Assembly: GCA_024803745.1 (NCBI GenBank) | Contig: JANJXV010000043.1 | Location: 1,447,501-1,511,500 of the forward strand | From: Megascapheus bottae | Taxonomy: Eukaryota; Chordata; Mammalia; Rodentia; Geomyidae | DNA length: 64,000 nt | Reading direction: 5' to 3' | Part shown: in pieces, positions 22,955 to 33,824 of the stretch | Position numbering within the stretch: position 1 is the first letter of the stretch | How the letters are laid out: the number at the start of each line of letters is the position of its first letter | Position numbers and translations under genes: made by a program | Notes under the pieces: model-generated | Database searches by the model: none | What the model saw: only the letters and a program-made list of their open reading frames with translations | What the model was told of the DNA's origin: nothing

Positions 22955-23034
22955 ACGAAAGGAATGCTCATCAGAAGCGGAATTGTCTGCGAGCCGAGCC
23001 AAGCGGATTACGAGGTACGGGTCTCCCTGAAAAG

Positions 23035-23930
23035 ATGGGGCAATCTCGCACAAAAATGAGGATACAGTGCTTAAAACGTTTAAATTTATTCTTAGAAGCC
23101 AAGGTGTAGAGATCTCAGATTCCAAGGCTGAGAAAGTATGGGAGGCCTTAACATGCACTGTGTTAACCGTGGCCATTCTTTTCAAATGGGCCACATGGGA
23201 GCACATAGAGAGCCTGGTGAGGAGGAAGATTAACTTGGGAGAGGACCCTCCCCTCGGGGTCTCTCTGACCTTGTCTGCCTTAAGGCCTGCTTCTATCATG
23301 GCTCAGTTACATCTAGGGCCAGGGAAACTTTAATTGAGGAGTGCTCAGAGTTGTGGAGAGTTGGCCCTCTGACTGCTCAGGAAAGAAATCGTTTAGAGCC
23401 TCACCCTGAGGAGGGATTTTTGGGCCCCTTTGATCCTGGGATCAGGCCCCAGAGCCCTACACCAAGTATTCCTGCCCCAGACAATTGGGGTGCAGAGGGA
23501 CCTCTGCCATTTTACTATCCTTCTTCCCGTGCCTCACCACCTCGTGTTAAACCGGAAGAGGAGGTTAAGCCACCATACAGCGGTGGCTCCTCCCTCAAAC
23601 CAAAAGCAAAGTTCAAGCCGACATTGTACTCCTTCCCACCATGCTTGGTAAATGCTAACCCTGGGGGCAATAGACAGGCCCTAAAAGAGCTTAAGAAAGC
23701 AGTCTCCCAGGCTGGGCCTAATTCACCCTGAGCCTAAGCCATTCTCCAAGGCCTGGCTCATCAGCAGTGCACCACCCAAGACTGGAAAAATTTAACTAAG
23801 TCTGAGCTTCCTTGCCCCCTGTATCTCAAATGTTGTGCCTTTCTTAATGAGGAGTGCCATGCCCAGGCTGAAAGGAACCAGGCTGTTAATCCCCCAGTTC
23901 CTGTGACTTATGGGATGCTAATGTGATTAG
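23035..23930 (+). pseudogene. Provirus gag remnant (matrix to capsid)
   Basis: The ATG at 23035 begins MGQSRT, the myristoylation-type start of retroviral Gag. The following matrix-like segment lies in another frame (23067-23333, with FILRSQGVEIS), a proline-rich linker lies in a third (23351-23731), and capsid-like remains follow to about 23930. At least two frameshifts plus stops separate these. Matrix resemblance is to betaretroviruses. No product is possible. Confidence 0.8.
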
Positions 23931-24699
23931 TATTTTAAAGGAATGTTTAAAAGTTTATCTCCTTACAATTTGGTTTCATGCTATTTTGCAATTGGACGTA
24001 TTTAGAAAAAGAAGGAAACAAAGTCCAGACTTAGACTTTTGGTGCACTGATGATGTTTGTAGTTCTTGCATTAAGGAAAAAACTTATTTGAGTTTAAACT
24101 GTTGGAGTTCTAGGCAGTAATCTAAAGTGCAAAAAAAAAGCCTCTTCTAAAAGGCAAAGGGAGTGCCTTTAGCTCTAGGAGCCTGGAGACAAAGGAAGTT
24201 CCTTGAGCCCTTAAAGGTTTTTCAAATGCAAATAAAGACTAAAGTGTTAAGTGTTTAAGCAAATATCTGTAAAAGTTTTAAAGAACATTAGAAATGGGTT
24301 TCTGAACAAAATTTGAAAGTGATAGCAATTTCCAGCTGGCCCATGGAGAAGGACAGCAATTCTTACGTAGATGTAACTTCAGCTTTTATCAAGTAACAGG
24401 TAAGATCATGCTTAGAGATGACCACTTGTTGCTTTAATTGGAGTATCATGAGCTTTTATAGGACTCATTGATCTGAAAGCTGCAGTTTTGAGCCAGTCCA
24501 GGCAAAGCAAAGTCCCTGTGAGACTGTGGTGTCTAATTTGCCAGCAGAAGAATGCTGGGGCAGAGTTGCTTTGGAGCTCAAAGTGGCAAAGTGCTACCCT
24601 TGAGCTTGAGAGCCGTGGGCATTCAGGCCCACAGGTCACAGACGCTGGCTGTGGCCCTACAAGCCTAAAAGACCTAGGCGTTTTCTATGCCCTTACCTC

Positions 24700-24780
24700 T
24701 TCCAGTGGTGCTGGGTGTTATGGGTGTGGCTCACAAGGCCAATTAGGCCTAACTCCACCTATAATACCCTGTCCCTGAGG
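24700..24780 (+). pseudogene. Provirus nucleocapsid zinc-knuckle remnant
   Basis: Around 24716 the frame reads CYGCGSQGQLG. The CCHC knuckle has its first two Cys, but His is replaced by Gln and the last Cys by Pro. It follows about 700 bases (24000-24700) in which I recognise nothing. Confidence 0.6.
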
Positions 24781-25124
24781 AGCTACAATCACCTGCCACT
24801 CAGGAATTAAGTTCCCAGCTCCTAGAAACTGCTGCAGGCCCCAGCTCCTGGCCTAGCAGCATCTTAGCAAATGGCACTCCTCTGTCCTGGCCAGAGCCAT
24901 TCAGCCACTGCTCTTAAAGTGGACGTGCCCTATAATCTCTAGGGAGAGAGAAGATATGGATGCTATGGCATTCTATGATGAGGGCATTAGTTATGAAAAA
25001 ATTAGCATAGAACTACTCCCCCAATTCTAGAGGCCGCAGTCTAATCACATGGGGAGCAGTTGCCTATTGGCTGGAAAAACAATTGGAGTTACTAAAGTTA
25101 ATAAGAATCAGGCAAATACAAGTT

Positions 25125-25280
25125 TCTTCATGATCTCCCTGCAGTAAACATGCCTATGGGAGCCACACGACCAGGGCTCCCAAGTCTTTCATCAATTCCT
25201 AATAATTTGTATATTTATGCTATTGAAATAAAAGATTGCTTTTTTTCTAGAAACAGTGGTTTTCCTTTAACAACCTTTTT
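25125..25280 (+). pseudogene. Provirus reverse transcriptase remnant
   Basis: The frame contains MGATRPGLPS and then IEIKDCFF, whose Asp codon (25234-25236) corresponds to the first catalytic Asp of RT. Spacing matches betaretroviral RT. The YMDD region is not seen, consistent with a large deletion before integrase. Confidence 0.75.
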
Positions 25281-26269
25281 TGGAAAAGATGCCCAGGTTT
25301 AAAGCAAAGGCCTCCGAAGTAAGTAAGAGTCGGCCGACCACCCTGTATGTCTGTCTGAAAAGTGCACTGGTGAGCCAAAAAAGCTCTCTCAGACCTGTGT
25401 GGTGAAGGGACGCCTTGACCCCCTTCTGATTTCTTGTCAGTAACAGGGTATGCCTGAGAGTCTCACCAGCAAGACATGTCTAAATAAGTTGTTTGGTGAG
25501 AGTGTTCAACTGAGTTCGTGTTGTTGTGTTAAATGTAAGTCAAGCTCTGGTTCTGTTTGAGAATAGGTTAGGATGGCCTCCGCCGGCCAGCTACTAAGGA
25601 ATGGAAATTTCTGTAAGGGAGGCACGCCCCCTGAATTCCCGATTCCAGGGCCCCAGGGTCTTTCTTTCACTCTGGTAGTTTAAGGCCAGGCATGCCATCA
25701 GAAGTTTAGGATTTTCTTAAAAGTCTCTGCTTCTCTGTCTTTATTTCTGGAAAACAAAAGTTTCATCCCCACCTGGGGTAGGTCTAGGGCCTGGTATGGC
25801 CCCTCCCACTCAGCTGAAGTGGAGGTGAGCCTAGGCCAGACAAAGCAGCTGTAGCCTTAATAGTGGCAGTCTAGAGACAGCTGGTGGCATGTCTCAGACT
25901 TCAGTCTTAGCTCTCCTAGGTTTAAGACTCCCACCCAACTTTCATTTGCAAAAAGTATTATGGTAACATTGATAACCATCCTAAATATGGATCCTTATGG
26001 TTTGTGTTGAGTGTGTGTACATGAATCCTTTTAAAATGTACGGCCGATATTAATTTTGTGTGCTTTAAGATCTTTATGAATGTGTATGTGAATGGGTGTG
26101 AGTAAACATGTTCAAGGTTATATTGTCAGCATCCAAAACAATGGATAAATTCATAAATGAAACACAAGAAACTGGTTAATATGAGTTTTCTAAAGATTCT
26201 AAAATCTGCATTTAAAAAGAAAAAGATCATGAGGACATTTAAATTGTGCATACCAGTTTTACAAGTCCC

Positions 26270-26775
26270 TCCTCTAAAATCCCCTGGGGTCAATCCCTGG
26301 GGCTTAATGTTATCTGGCAGACTGATGTAACCCACTAAGCACCCTTTAGAAAATTATGTCTGTAGATACTCATTCACATGCTTGTTGGGCCACTGTGCCT
26401 TCTGGCAAAAGAATCTGACAGCCTGAAAGCCTTTCTTTACAATGTTTTGTTATCTTGAGTTTATCCCTACAGGTTAAAATGGATAACGGGAGTTGTTTTA
26501 ATAAAACAAAAGAGGGGAGGCAATCCCCATGACTAACTGAGGACAGCTATACTTACATTATTTCAAACTTTTCCAAGGATCAGCCTCTGACTGCCTTTCA
26601 GAGAGATCGGTCTAATCAGACACCTTATTTAAAGGTTGAAGTCTGTTGGAGAGATCCTCTTACTGGATCGTGGAGAGGCCATCATCCCCTCATTAATGTG
26701 GGGAAAGGATTTGGATGTGACTTCCCAGTGGGAGAACCAAAAACAATTTGAGTACTGGCTAGAGATTTAAAACAT
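26270..26775 (+). pseudogene. Provirus integrase remnant
   Basis: The core shows WQTDVTH, whose Asp (26324-26326) is the first DDE residue, VDTHSHACWATV, and KMDNGS, with the second Asp at 26483-26485. These sit in shifting frames with stops. The C-terminal domain follows (WRDPLTGSWRGHHP at about 26648-26690, then GKGFGCDF). A class II integrase. Confidence 0.85.
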
Positions 26776-27054
26776 TGTCAGCAAACAAAAAATTAATTAC
26801 CCAAGAGCAACCCCTCTTGAGGTATGCTTTCTCGCTCTTGTTCACAGGAATATGGAGACCATACCGGACGCCCTGCTTAGCTGTGGTTGGAATCCTCAGT
26901 CACCTTCTACTCATCCTGAGCATCATTGTCCACGCCGCCCACAAAGATGCTACCTACAATCTCAACTTGATTTCCTGACTGCAGGAGTCCTTGATCTGCT
27001 TAAAAAGGCTAAAGGAGGTTCTTGACTGCCACCAAAATGTACTCGATGCAAACT

Positions 27055-27200
27055 ATCTATGGACTGGACTATGGTTGGCTCCCTTACCTTCTCCCCTTTG
27101 TGGGTGGGCCCCTTGGTTACAGTGGGTTTTGTATTCACATTCAGACCTTGTGTAATCAATAAGTTCCTTCAGTGTCTTAGAAAGCAGGATCAGGGAAAGC
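27055..27200 (+). pseudogene. Provirus env TM-anchor remnant
   Basis: A hydrophobic stretch reading GPLVTVGFVFTF and then RPCVINKFLQ resembles the membrane anchor and start of the cytoplasmic tail of D-type/gamma-type envelope TM. The surface subunit and most of TM are missing. Gamma-type env with beta-type gag-pol is the arrangement of D-type betaretroviruses. Confidence 0.5.
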
Positions 27201-27488
27201 TGTTCAGCTAATGGTGGTCTGGCAACAATATGCTGTGCTATGAGATGGCAGACTGGGAGCTCTGTGAGGCTGACCCCGGCCCTTACCAGGATTTGCAGGT
27301 GTACATAAGGGTTTCCTTTGCTGACGTTGGCCATCCCCCTATTTCAAACCTCCATTTGGGTCTGCCCACGCTACAGGTAAATAGCCAGAAGTGCTAGAGT
27401 GGTAGGCAATGATGGGTAAGATCTCCAGAGGGGGACAACCTAAGACAAGCACACTTCTCAAGTAAGGCAAATACCTGCTTAATAAAAC

Positions 27489-27501
27489 AAAAGGGAGAAG
27501 A
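27489..27501 (+). other. Polypurine tract
   Basis: AAAAGGGAGAAGA lies immediately before the 3' LTR, at the place where plus-strand DNA synthesis starts in retroviruses. Confidence 0.9.
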
Positions 27502-27926
27502 TGTGGGGCACGTCACATCAAGGGTAAAAGGCCTACCTTGTGGCCCAGGGCTCACTTCCTGGTTTTGGAAATCCAACCATGCTGTCTCCTGGTTGGGAGG
27601 GTTGGCTGTGGTTTGTGATGTAAAATAAGGCTACCTGGAACCCGTAGATTGGCCCTGCCACCCTCTCTGACCGCACCTACCTCCCACTGTCCTGCCTACC
27701 TTTATGCTAATAGACTCCTGCTTCTTACTTTAGCCCCTTGTATTTCCCTATTAAAGGAGTCTGCTCTGACATTCTCCCTGGCGCATCTGTGTCTTCCCTC
27801 TGGAGAGGGAGGGATGGGTGAAGGCGGCCAGCTGGCCTTAACTTTTCTCAGTCTCGTCTTTGCCAGGGCATATTCTCTTTGCCTTTCCTACTGTTCAGGA
27901 TGCAAAGAGTGCTAAAAACCCCAACA
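27502..27926 (+). repeat. 3' LTR of class II provirus
   Basis: A 425-base copy of the 5' LTR, beginning TGTGGGGC and ending CCCCAACA. It keeps the canonical TG...CA ends, and GAGAAG follows at 27927-27932. Confidence 0.95.
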
Positions 27927-27932
27927 GAGAAG

Positions 27933-28642
27933 GTTTTGTAATTCCCTCCTGATGATGGAAGTCTCAGAACTGAGGAAATAATTCTACAGTAAGAGAGAAG
28001 GATTCCAAAGTTTGGAGGAAATACATTTATGGTAGCAACCACATATTTGAAGGTAGCATTTGTGAGTGTGTCTTTACAGGAAAGGTCTAGGACTTGAGAA
28101 GGGTCACAGAAGAAACTTGGGATTTCTAGTTCCTTGAAATGGGTTATCTGTAATGCCATCCACACATGAAGCTGTCCTGCCAAGAAGCTGGTGACAAATA
28201 ACAGCAGAACCTATGAGGCACAGAGATGAGTGTTCATGATGAGATTGTAATTCAGGGGATGACAGATGGCCACGAAGAAGTCATAGACCATGACAGTAAG
28301 AAGAAAAACATCTGTGTTTCCAAATACAATGAACAGTGATATCTGAGTCAGGCAGTCACCATAAGAGATGACCCTGCTGTGACTCTGGAGGTTCACCAGC
28401 ATCTTGGCCATAGTGGTAGAAATGAAACAGATGTCAGCCAAGGACACGTGGGAGAGGAAGAAGTACATGGGGCTGTGGATGTGAGGGTCAGAGATGATGG
28501 TCAGGATCATGAGTAGATTTCCAAATACAGTGATCAGGTAGATAAATAGAAAGAGACCAAAGAGAATGGTCTATATTTTCGGATCCTCTGAGCGACTGAG
28601 GAGAAGGAATTCAAAGACATGGGTTAGATTTTGTAATCGCAT
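27933..28642 (-). pseudogene. Olfactory receptor copy D, N-terminal part (start to TM6)
   Basis: The only copy with an ATG at the canonical start (28640-28642, MRLQNLTH with an N-glycosylation site). It then meets an in-frame TAG near 28572 (DPKI*), continues [27 protein letters not shown] (the DRY-type Arg is Phe), and shifts frame near 28190-28210. A middle part follows (FCDPSQVLDLS). The frame runs into the provirus at GGNYKTFS, that is, inside the KAFSTC motif. The C-terminal part is at 22271-22494. Confidence 0.92.
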
Positions 28643-28659
28643 ATTGCTTGTGCAGATGC

Positions 28660-29100
28660 CAAAGAAAATGAAGTCTTGTGAGAAAAAGCAACCCCATATC
28701 CAAGAGTGCTCAAATGTGTGCAGTTGAAATTCAAGCATTTACTGGTTTAAATTGTATACCATCTTCGTATACCTCAAAGATAGCAATGCCCCACTTTTAG
28801 AATCTTCTCAGTGAGGGACACCTTATTCCCCAGCCCTGGGTCTACACATCTGGTCCAATGACCCAAACAGTGTTACAAAGCTAACAACACAAGAGCATGC
28901 TAGAGTTTGATCACAAATCAATCCAACTTGCTCTCGTCATGCTTTTAGAACAGTTTCAGAGATCATAGGCATCAGAGCCGTATCAAATAAATAGTTCTAT
29001 CATTTTCAATGTATTCACATTTAAGCAACTATTAGTATAGACAGATTTTTAATCACACTAACAAGAAATATACTCTACTCCAAACCTAGGCAGACAAATC
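28660..29100. repeat. Upstream duplicated block of copy D
   Basis: Non-coding. 28800-29070 aligns with 9480-9760 (upstream of B) and with 44850-44960 (upstream of F). Confidence 0.55.
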
Positions 29101-29109
29101 TACTTTGGG

Positions 29110-29400
29110 TCCCTCTGGGCTTTTGTATTCTGGTATTATGGCATTTTCAGTGAAATGGGTGAGTCTGCAAGTGTGTCCTCAAGTGAGGAACGTGAAGAAC
29201 AGAGAAAAAGAACACTTGTGTTCCTCATAATATATATCAGGTCTCAATTATCAGCATATATAAACACATATACAGGGTAACATTCATCTATACAAAAACA
29301 AATGCAGTGAAGTGTGGTGTATGTAGGAACAGATTCTGTTGGTGAAACTCCTCTGATCAACTAATTTATAATGTAACAAAATGAGTACCAGAGAGCTGAA
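29110..29400 (+). mobile_element. Old L1 3' end, copy D version
   Basis: Contains 'TCTGGTATTATGGCATTTTCAG' and diverged 3'UTR. Same insertion as 9760 and 45270. Confidence 0.65.
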
Positions 29401-29429
29401 ACGACCTAATTCATAAAAATATACAACAT

Positions 29430-29610
29430 TCCAAGGGCCTGTGATCACAATACTTCTCCTAGGTACTTCAGAGAGTAAGATCTGAGGATCACAGTTCGAA
29501 ATCAGGCTGAGTCAGAAAGTTTTAGAGACTCTCTAAAACTTGATATAAAAAAAACCCTCTGGGACCATGCCCAGGATCTAAGAACAAGCACCAGGACCTA
29601 CATTAAAAGA
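29430..29610 (+). mobile_element. Composite SINE, diverged
   Basis: Recognised by 'GGCCTGTGATCACAATACTTC' and 'GTTCGAAATCAGGCTGAGTCA'. The right half is much decayed. Confidence 0.5.
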
Positions 29611-29789
29611 AAGAAAAAAACTACAGAAGGAAAAGTACATGAAATGAGGAAGAATGACATCGAACATAGATCTCAGAGAAGGACACAGGGCAATCTATCA
29701 ACAATGTTTCATGCCTTGTCCTCTTGTCGCTGTCATCCTGATCGCAATAATGGTCATGATCATGCTTATCACCACCATCATCACGATCA

Positions 29790-29985
29790 TCCCTATTCTC
29801 CTCCTCCTCTTCTTCCTCCACTCCCTCCTCCTCATCCTCCTCTTCCTTCTCCTCATCCTCTGCTTCCTCCTCCTCCTCTTCTTCCTCCTCTCCCTCCTCC
29901 TCATCGTTCTCTTCCTTCTCCTCATACTCTGCTTCCTCCTCCTTCTCCTCATCTTTCTCCTCCTCTTCATCTTTCTCAACTTTTA
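29790..29985 (+). repeat. (CTC/TCC)n-rich pyrimidine tract
   Basis: About 190 bases of C and T on the plus strand, mostly CTC and CTT triplets. It gives artificial Leu/Ser/Pro-rich frames on one strand and Arg/Lys-rich frames on the other. The paralogous tract upstream of copy F is 46279-46385, so the repeat predates the duplication. Confidence 0.95.
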
Positions 29986-30239
29986 GTTGAAGTTAGGAAA
30001 AAGTTCAAAGGATATACCTGTTTCAGCTTTTGTTGAGACACATGAGAATTCAAACTAAAAGAGGTAAAGAAATCCCCATTATATATTCGAGATTCCCACC
30101 TCTCACCCTTCCATCCTCACTTAGAACATAAACTTTCCACTCCACATGAGTGCAGGGTTTTCTACGGAGGTCCTCACCACATGACACACAAATGATGCAC
30201 AGAAGACATTTCTGAAAGTCCTTCACCATTCATCCCTCA

Positions 30240-30520
30240 GCACATACTCGCTTATGCTGCTTCTCCCTTCAGCTATGACCCAGATGGACAGAACTGAGGA
30301 GCTCAGGCTTGGTGCCCAGGGGCTAGGACATCATCAACCAAGCAGAGCTTCCAAATGCTGGCGATGTGAATACAGAGGTGGGACCAGTGTGCTGGACTCA
30401 GGAGAGTGGAGGGCAGGGAAAACAGGCTCATCCTTGACTTCTACATGACCTCAGAGGATGAATCCCCACAGCTTACAATTAGCCAAATTGAACTAAATCT
30501 CTGGACATTCTCAACCCATC
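30240..30520 (-). promoter_or_regulatory. Conserved OR upstream block, copy D version
   Basis: Core 'TTACAATTAGCCAAATTGAA' at 30474-30493, followed by 'AAATCTCTGGACATTC'. The flank 'CTCCCTTCAGCTATGACCC' is shared with the B and F blocks. Candidate promoter or first exon. Confidence 0.5.
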
Positions 30521-30904
30521 CAAACTTTCATATTTTTTGTTTATCCAGAAGATTGATAGAGTTATCTTTCCGTCAGTTTTCCTTATTTAATAAAGGTCAC
30601 TCTGTTTGTGTTTTCATTATTATTGGTATTAAAATACACGTCACAAAAAATATTACACATAAAGTACAAAGCAAAGTGCAATCCCGTAATTCACATAGTT
30701 CTACAATTATCCACACCATACATCTCCAGGAAATCATTATTCCATCTTGGAAGTTTATATTTTACTCAAAAATTCCCTTTTCTTCCCATCACCAAATACC
30801 TAGAAACACCACTCCACAAGGAAAATAAAAGTCTTGACATTAAAATGTCATGATATTGCAATTACAAGGAGGCCACTGAATTTTATTTAAATTTGACATC
30901 CATT

Positions 30905-33705
30905 TAAACATCCATTCATGTTGAAATCACTAGAAAAAAATAGGAATAGAAGGTACATTCCTTAAAATAATCAAAGCCATATAAGACAAACCTACAGCCA
31001 GCTTTATACTAAATGGTGAAAAACTGGAACCATTTACCCTAAAATAACTAAGTAGACAGGGATGCCCATTGTCTCCACTTCTCTTCAATATAGTGCTGGA
31101 AAGCTTAGCCAGAGCAGTAAGGCAAGAAAAGGACATCAAAGGGATCCTCATAAGAAAGAAGAAAAAAATTTTTTAAAAAGGCTAAATATAGAACTCCCCT
31201 ATGATCCAGCAATTCCACTACTTGGCATTTACCCAATCATCCAGAAACAAGGGCATACTAAATCCACTAGCACAACAATGTTCATTGCAGCATTATTCAG
31301 CATAGCAAAGATATGGAACCAACCTAGATGTCCCTCAGTTGATGAATGGATCAACAAGTTGTGGTATTTGTACACAATGGAATTCTATGCTGCTGTCAGA
31401 AAAACGACATCGTCCCATTTGTTAGGAAATGGAAAGACTTAGAAAAAATCCTATTAAGTGAAGTAAGCCAGACTCAAAGGAACTTAGGCTCAATGGTTTC
31501 CCTCATTCGTCATAATCAGTAGAAACCTTGGGCTCTACTAGCAGAGATTTGCAATAGAGAAAAATCTTGATACATAAGACCATATAGTATGAAGCTAATT
31601 GAAAGGACCTCGAGGATATTGAAACAAAAGCCATATAATGAATGATTGTTGTCCTTAATGTACTATGTTATCTCTCATCTCCTTTGCTGTCCCTTGGTTA
31701 TCTCATATTGTTACAGTATCTCACTTTGTTATATGATATATTGAATTTATTTGTATTTGGTCATTTGAAATTGGATAGGGAAGGGGGGAAAACCAAGACG
31801 GGGCTTGAGGGGCTGGGGTGGTGGGGAAGGGTAATTGGTACCAAGACATGTGAAAGGGTATCAATGTATGTGAATTAATGCACCTTCTATCTGGCAAATA
31901 TCATGCAACTCTTTTATTAATTACAATGAAAAATATATTAGAAAACCACAAAAAAAGAAAGAAGAAATTAAACTATACCTATTCACAGATGACATGATCC
32001 TCTACTTGAGTGACCCAATAAGCTCCACTCAAAAACTCCTAGAATTAATAAAAAACTTTAGAAAAGTGGCAGGATACAAAATTAACCTTCAGAAGTCAGT
32101 AGCCTTCTTGTACACAAACAATACACAAACAGAAGGCCAAATCAAGAAAATGATCCCATATGCAACAGCCCCCAAAAGAATAAAGTGTATAGGAATTAAC
32201 TTAACCAAAGATGTAAAGGAATTATTTAATGAAAACTATAAAAGCATAACAAAAGAAATGTAAGAGAACACTAGGAAATGGAAAGACATCCCATGATCAT
32301 GGATAGGAAGAACAGATATAGTGAAAACAGCTATACTGCCAAAATTGATATAAAATTCAATGCAATCCCCATCAAAATCCCAAAGACATTCTTTACTGAA
32401 ATAGAAGATACAATCCAAAGGTTCATATGGAACAAGAAAAGACCTAGAATAGCCAAAACAATTTTAGGCACATAGACCAATTCTGGTAGTATTACAATAC
32501 CAGACTTCAAACTCTGCTATAGAGCCATAATAACAAAAGCAGCATGGTATTGGCACAAAAATAGACCAGAAGATCAGGAGAACAGAATAGAAGTTCCAGA
32601 AATGGAACCACATACCTATAGTCAACTTGTATTTGACAAAGGAGCCAAAAGATTCCTGAACAGAATCCAGGGTCACAACTGATTGGAGAGAGACTCGATA
32701 AATGTGACTACATAAAAATAAAAAGTTTATGCATAGATAAAAGCATAGCCACAAAATTAGAGAGGCAGCCAACCAACTGGGAAAAGATATTTACCAATAA
32801 TACATCTGACAAATGCTAATATCAAGTATCTACATGGAACTCAAGAAACTAATCCTCCCAAACCCAACAAACCATTTACTAAATGGGCAAAGGAAATAGA
32901 AACTTATCAAAAGATGAGATTAAAATGTCATAAAGGCATATGATAAAATGTTCATCATCTAAGGTCATAAAGGAAATGCAAATAAAAAGGACCCAATTGT
33001 ACAAAAAAGAATGGCCAAGTTTTTGAACACAGACAATGACAGTTGCTGGCGGGGTTGTGAAGAAAAAGGAACACTACTACACTACTGGTGGGATTGTAAA
33101 CTAGTACAGCCACTCCAGAAAGCAGTGTGGAAGTTTCTTAAAGAACTTAAAATTGACCTTCCCTACGATCCTGCCTCTGCACTATTCACAATAGCCAGGC
33201 AATGGAAACAATCCAGATGTCCTAATGCACATGAATGGATACAGAAAATGTGGTATATGTACACAATGGAATTCTACATAGCCAACAGACAAGATAAAAT
33301 AATGGCATTTGCAGAGAAGTGGATGAATCTAAAGCGAATCATGTTGAGTGAGACAAGTCAAAATCAAAGGAACAAAAGGCCCATGGTATCCTTAATATGT
33401 GGCTACTAGATCCAAAGATAACAAGAGCGAGGACTCAATATTTGCATACCCAATCTATGGACATTGTACAGGAAATACAAACATAACTACATAGACATAA
33501 AATTATAACTCTATAGACATTTTATTACATAGATTATTTTGTATCGACGATATACCAACTCTTACAGCCTAATTTTGATTATGTTCTAAAATCTAAGTGC
33601 CAGTGATTGTATATAGAGATTCACTTCTTGAAATCTATTTTGTTAAACATGTCATTTGAAATATGATGTAAAAAATCAATGTGAATAAACTCTTTCATAA
33701 AAAAG
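30905..33705 (+). mobile_element. Older L1 with a younger L1 nested in it
   Basis: ORF2 remains begin in the RT domain ([14 protein letters not shown] stretch near 31045-31080). They continue after the nested element with FTDDMILYL (31981-32010) and the downstream RT/thumb region, then reach the C-terminus (GCEEKGTLLHYWWD at 33054-33095; MYTMEFY). There the segment between LPYDPA and ALFTIA is deleted at about 33175. The 3'UTR runs to about 33705. Many stops and shifts are present. FADD is FTDD here. Confidence 0.9.
31165..31954 (+). mobile_element. Young 5'-truncated L1 nested in older L1
   Basis: It starts in the ORF2 C-terminus (RLNIELPYDPAIPLLGIYP), and its 3'UTR ends near 31954. The 13-base duplication AAGAAAGAAGAAA lies on both sides (31152-31164 and 31955-31967). 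It belongs to the same subfamily as the minus-strand piece at 18972-20113, sharing KQGHTK and [14 protein letters not shown]. Confidence 0.9.
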
Positions 33706-33824
33706 ATACATTGCACCTTTAGGAATTTATCCTGATATAGCCAGGACCTTTCTAATAATGGATTGTACTAATGAAACTAGAACAACCAGGTACTCAAATA
33801 AGTAGAATTTATCAGATTATATAT

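Larger units (their letters stand above)
22501..27926 (+). mobile_element. Betaretrovirus-like (class II) endogenous provirus
   Basis: A two-LTR provirus of about 5.4 kb that inserted into OR copy D against the direction of the OR. In order it has a 5' LTR, a tRNA-Lys-like primer site, gag remains starting MGQ, a zinc-knuckle remnant, RT and integrase remains, a short TM-env remnant, a polypurine tract and the 3' LTR. Much of pro, pol and env is missing compared with a full provirus (usually 8-10 kb). The coding remains are broken by stops and shifts in several frames, so it cannot encode any complete protein. The LTRs differ by roughly 8-9% by my eye count, which suggests an insertion of the order of ten to twenty million years ago at rodent rates (inference). 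Confidence 0.93.

Noticed and set aside
24000..24700. Provirus protease or dUTPase domain
   Set aside because: I looked for the DTG and dUTPase motifs between gag and RT and could not find them. Likely deleted or too diverged.
29644..30036. Pro/His-rich and Arg/Lys-rich frames over 29644-30036
   Set aside because: Artefacts of the (CTC/TCC)n tract.
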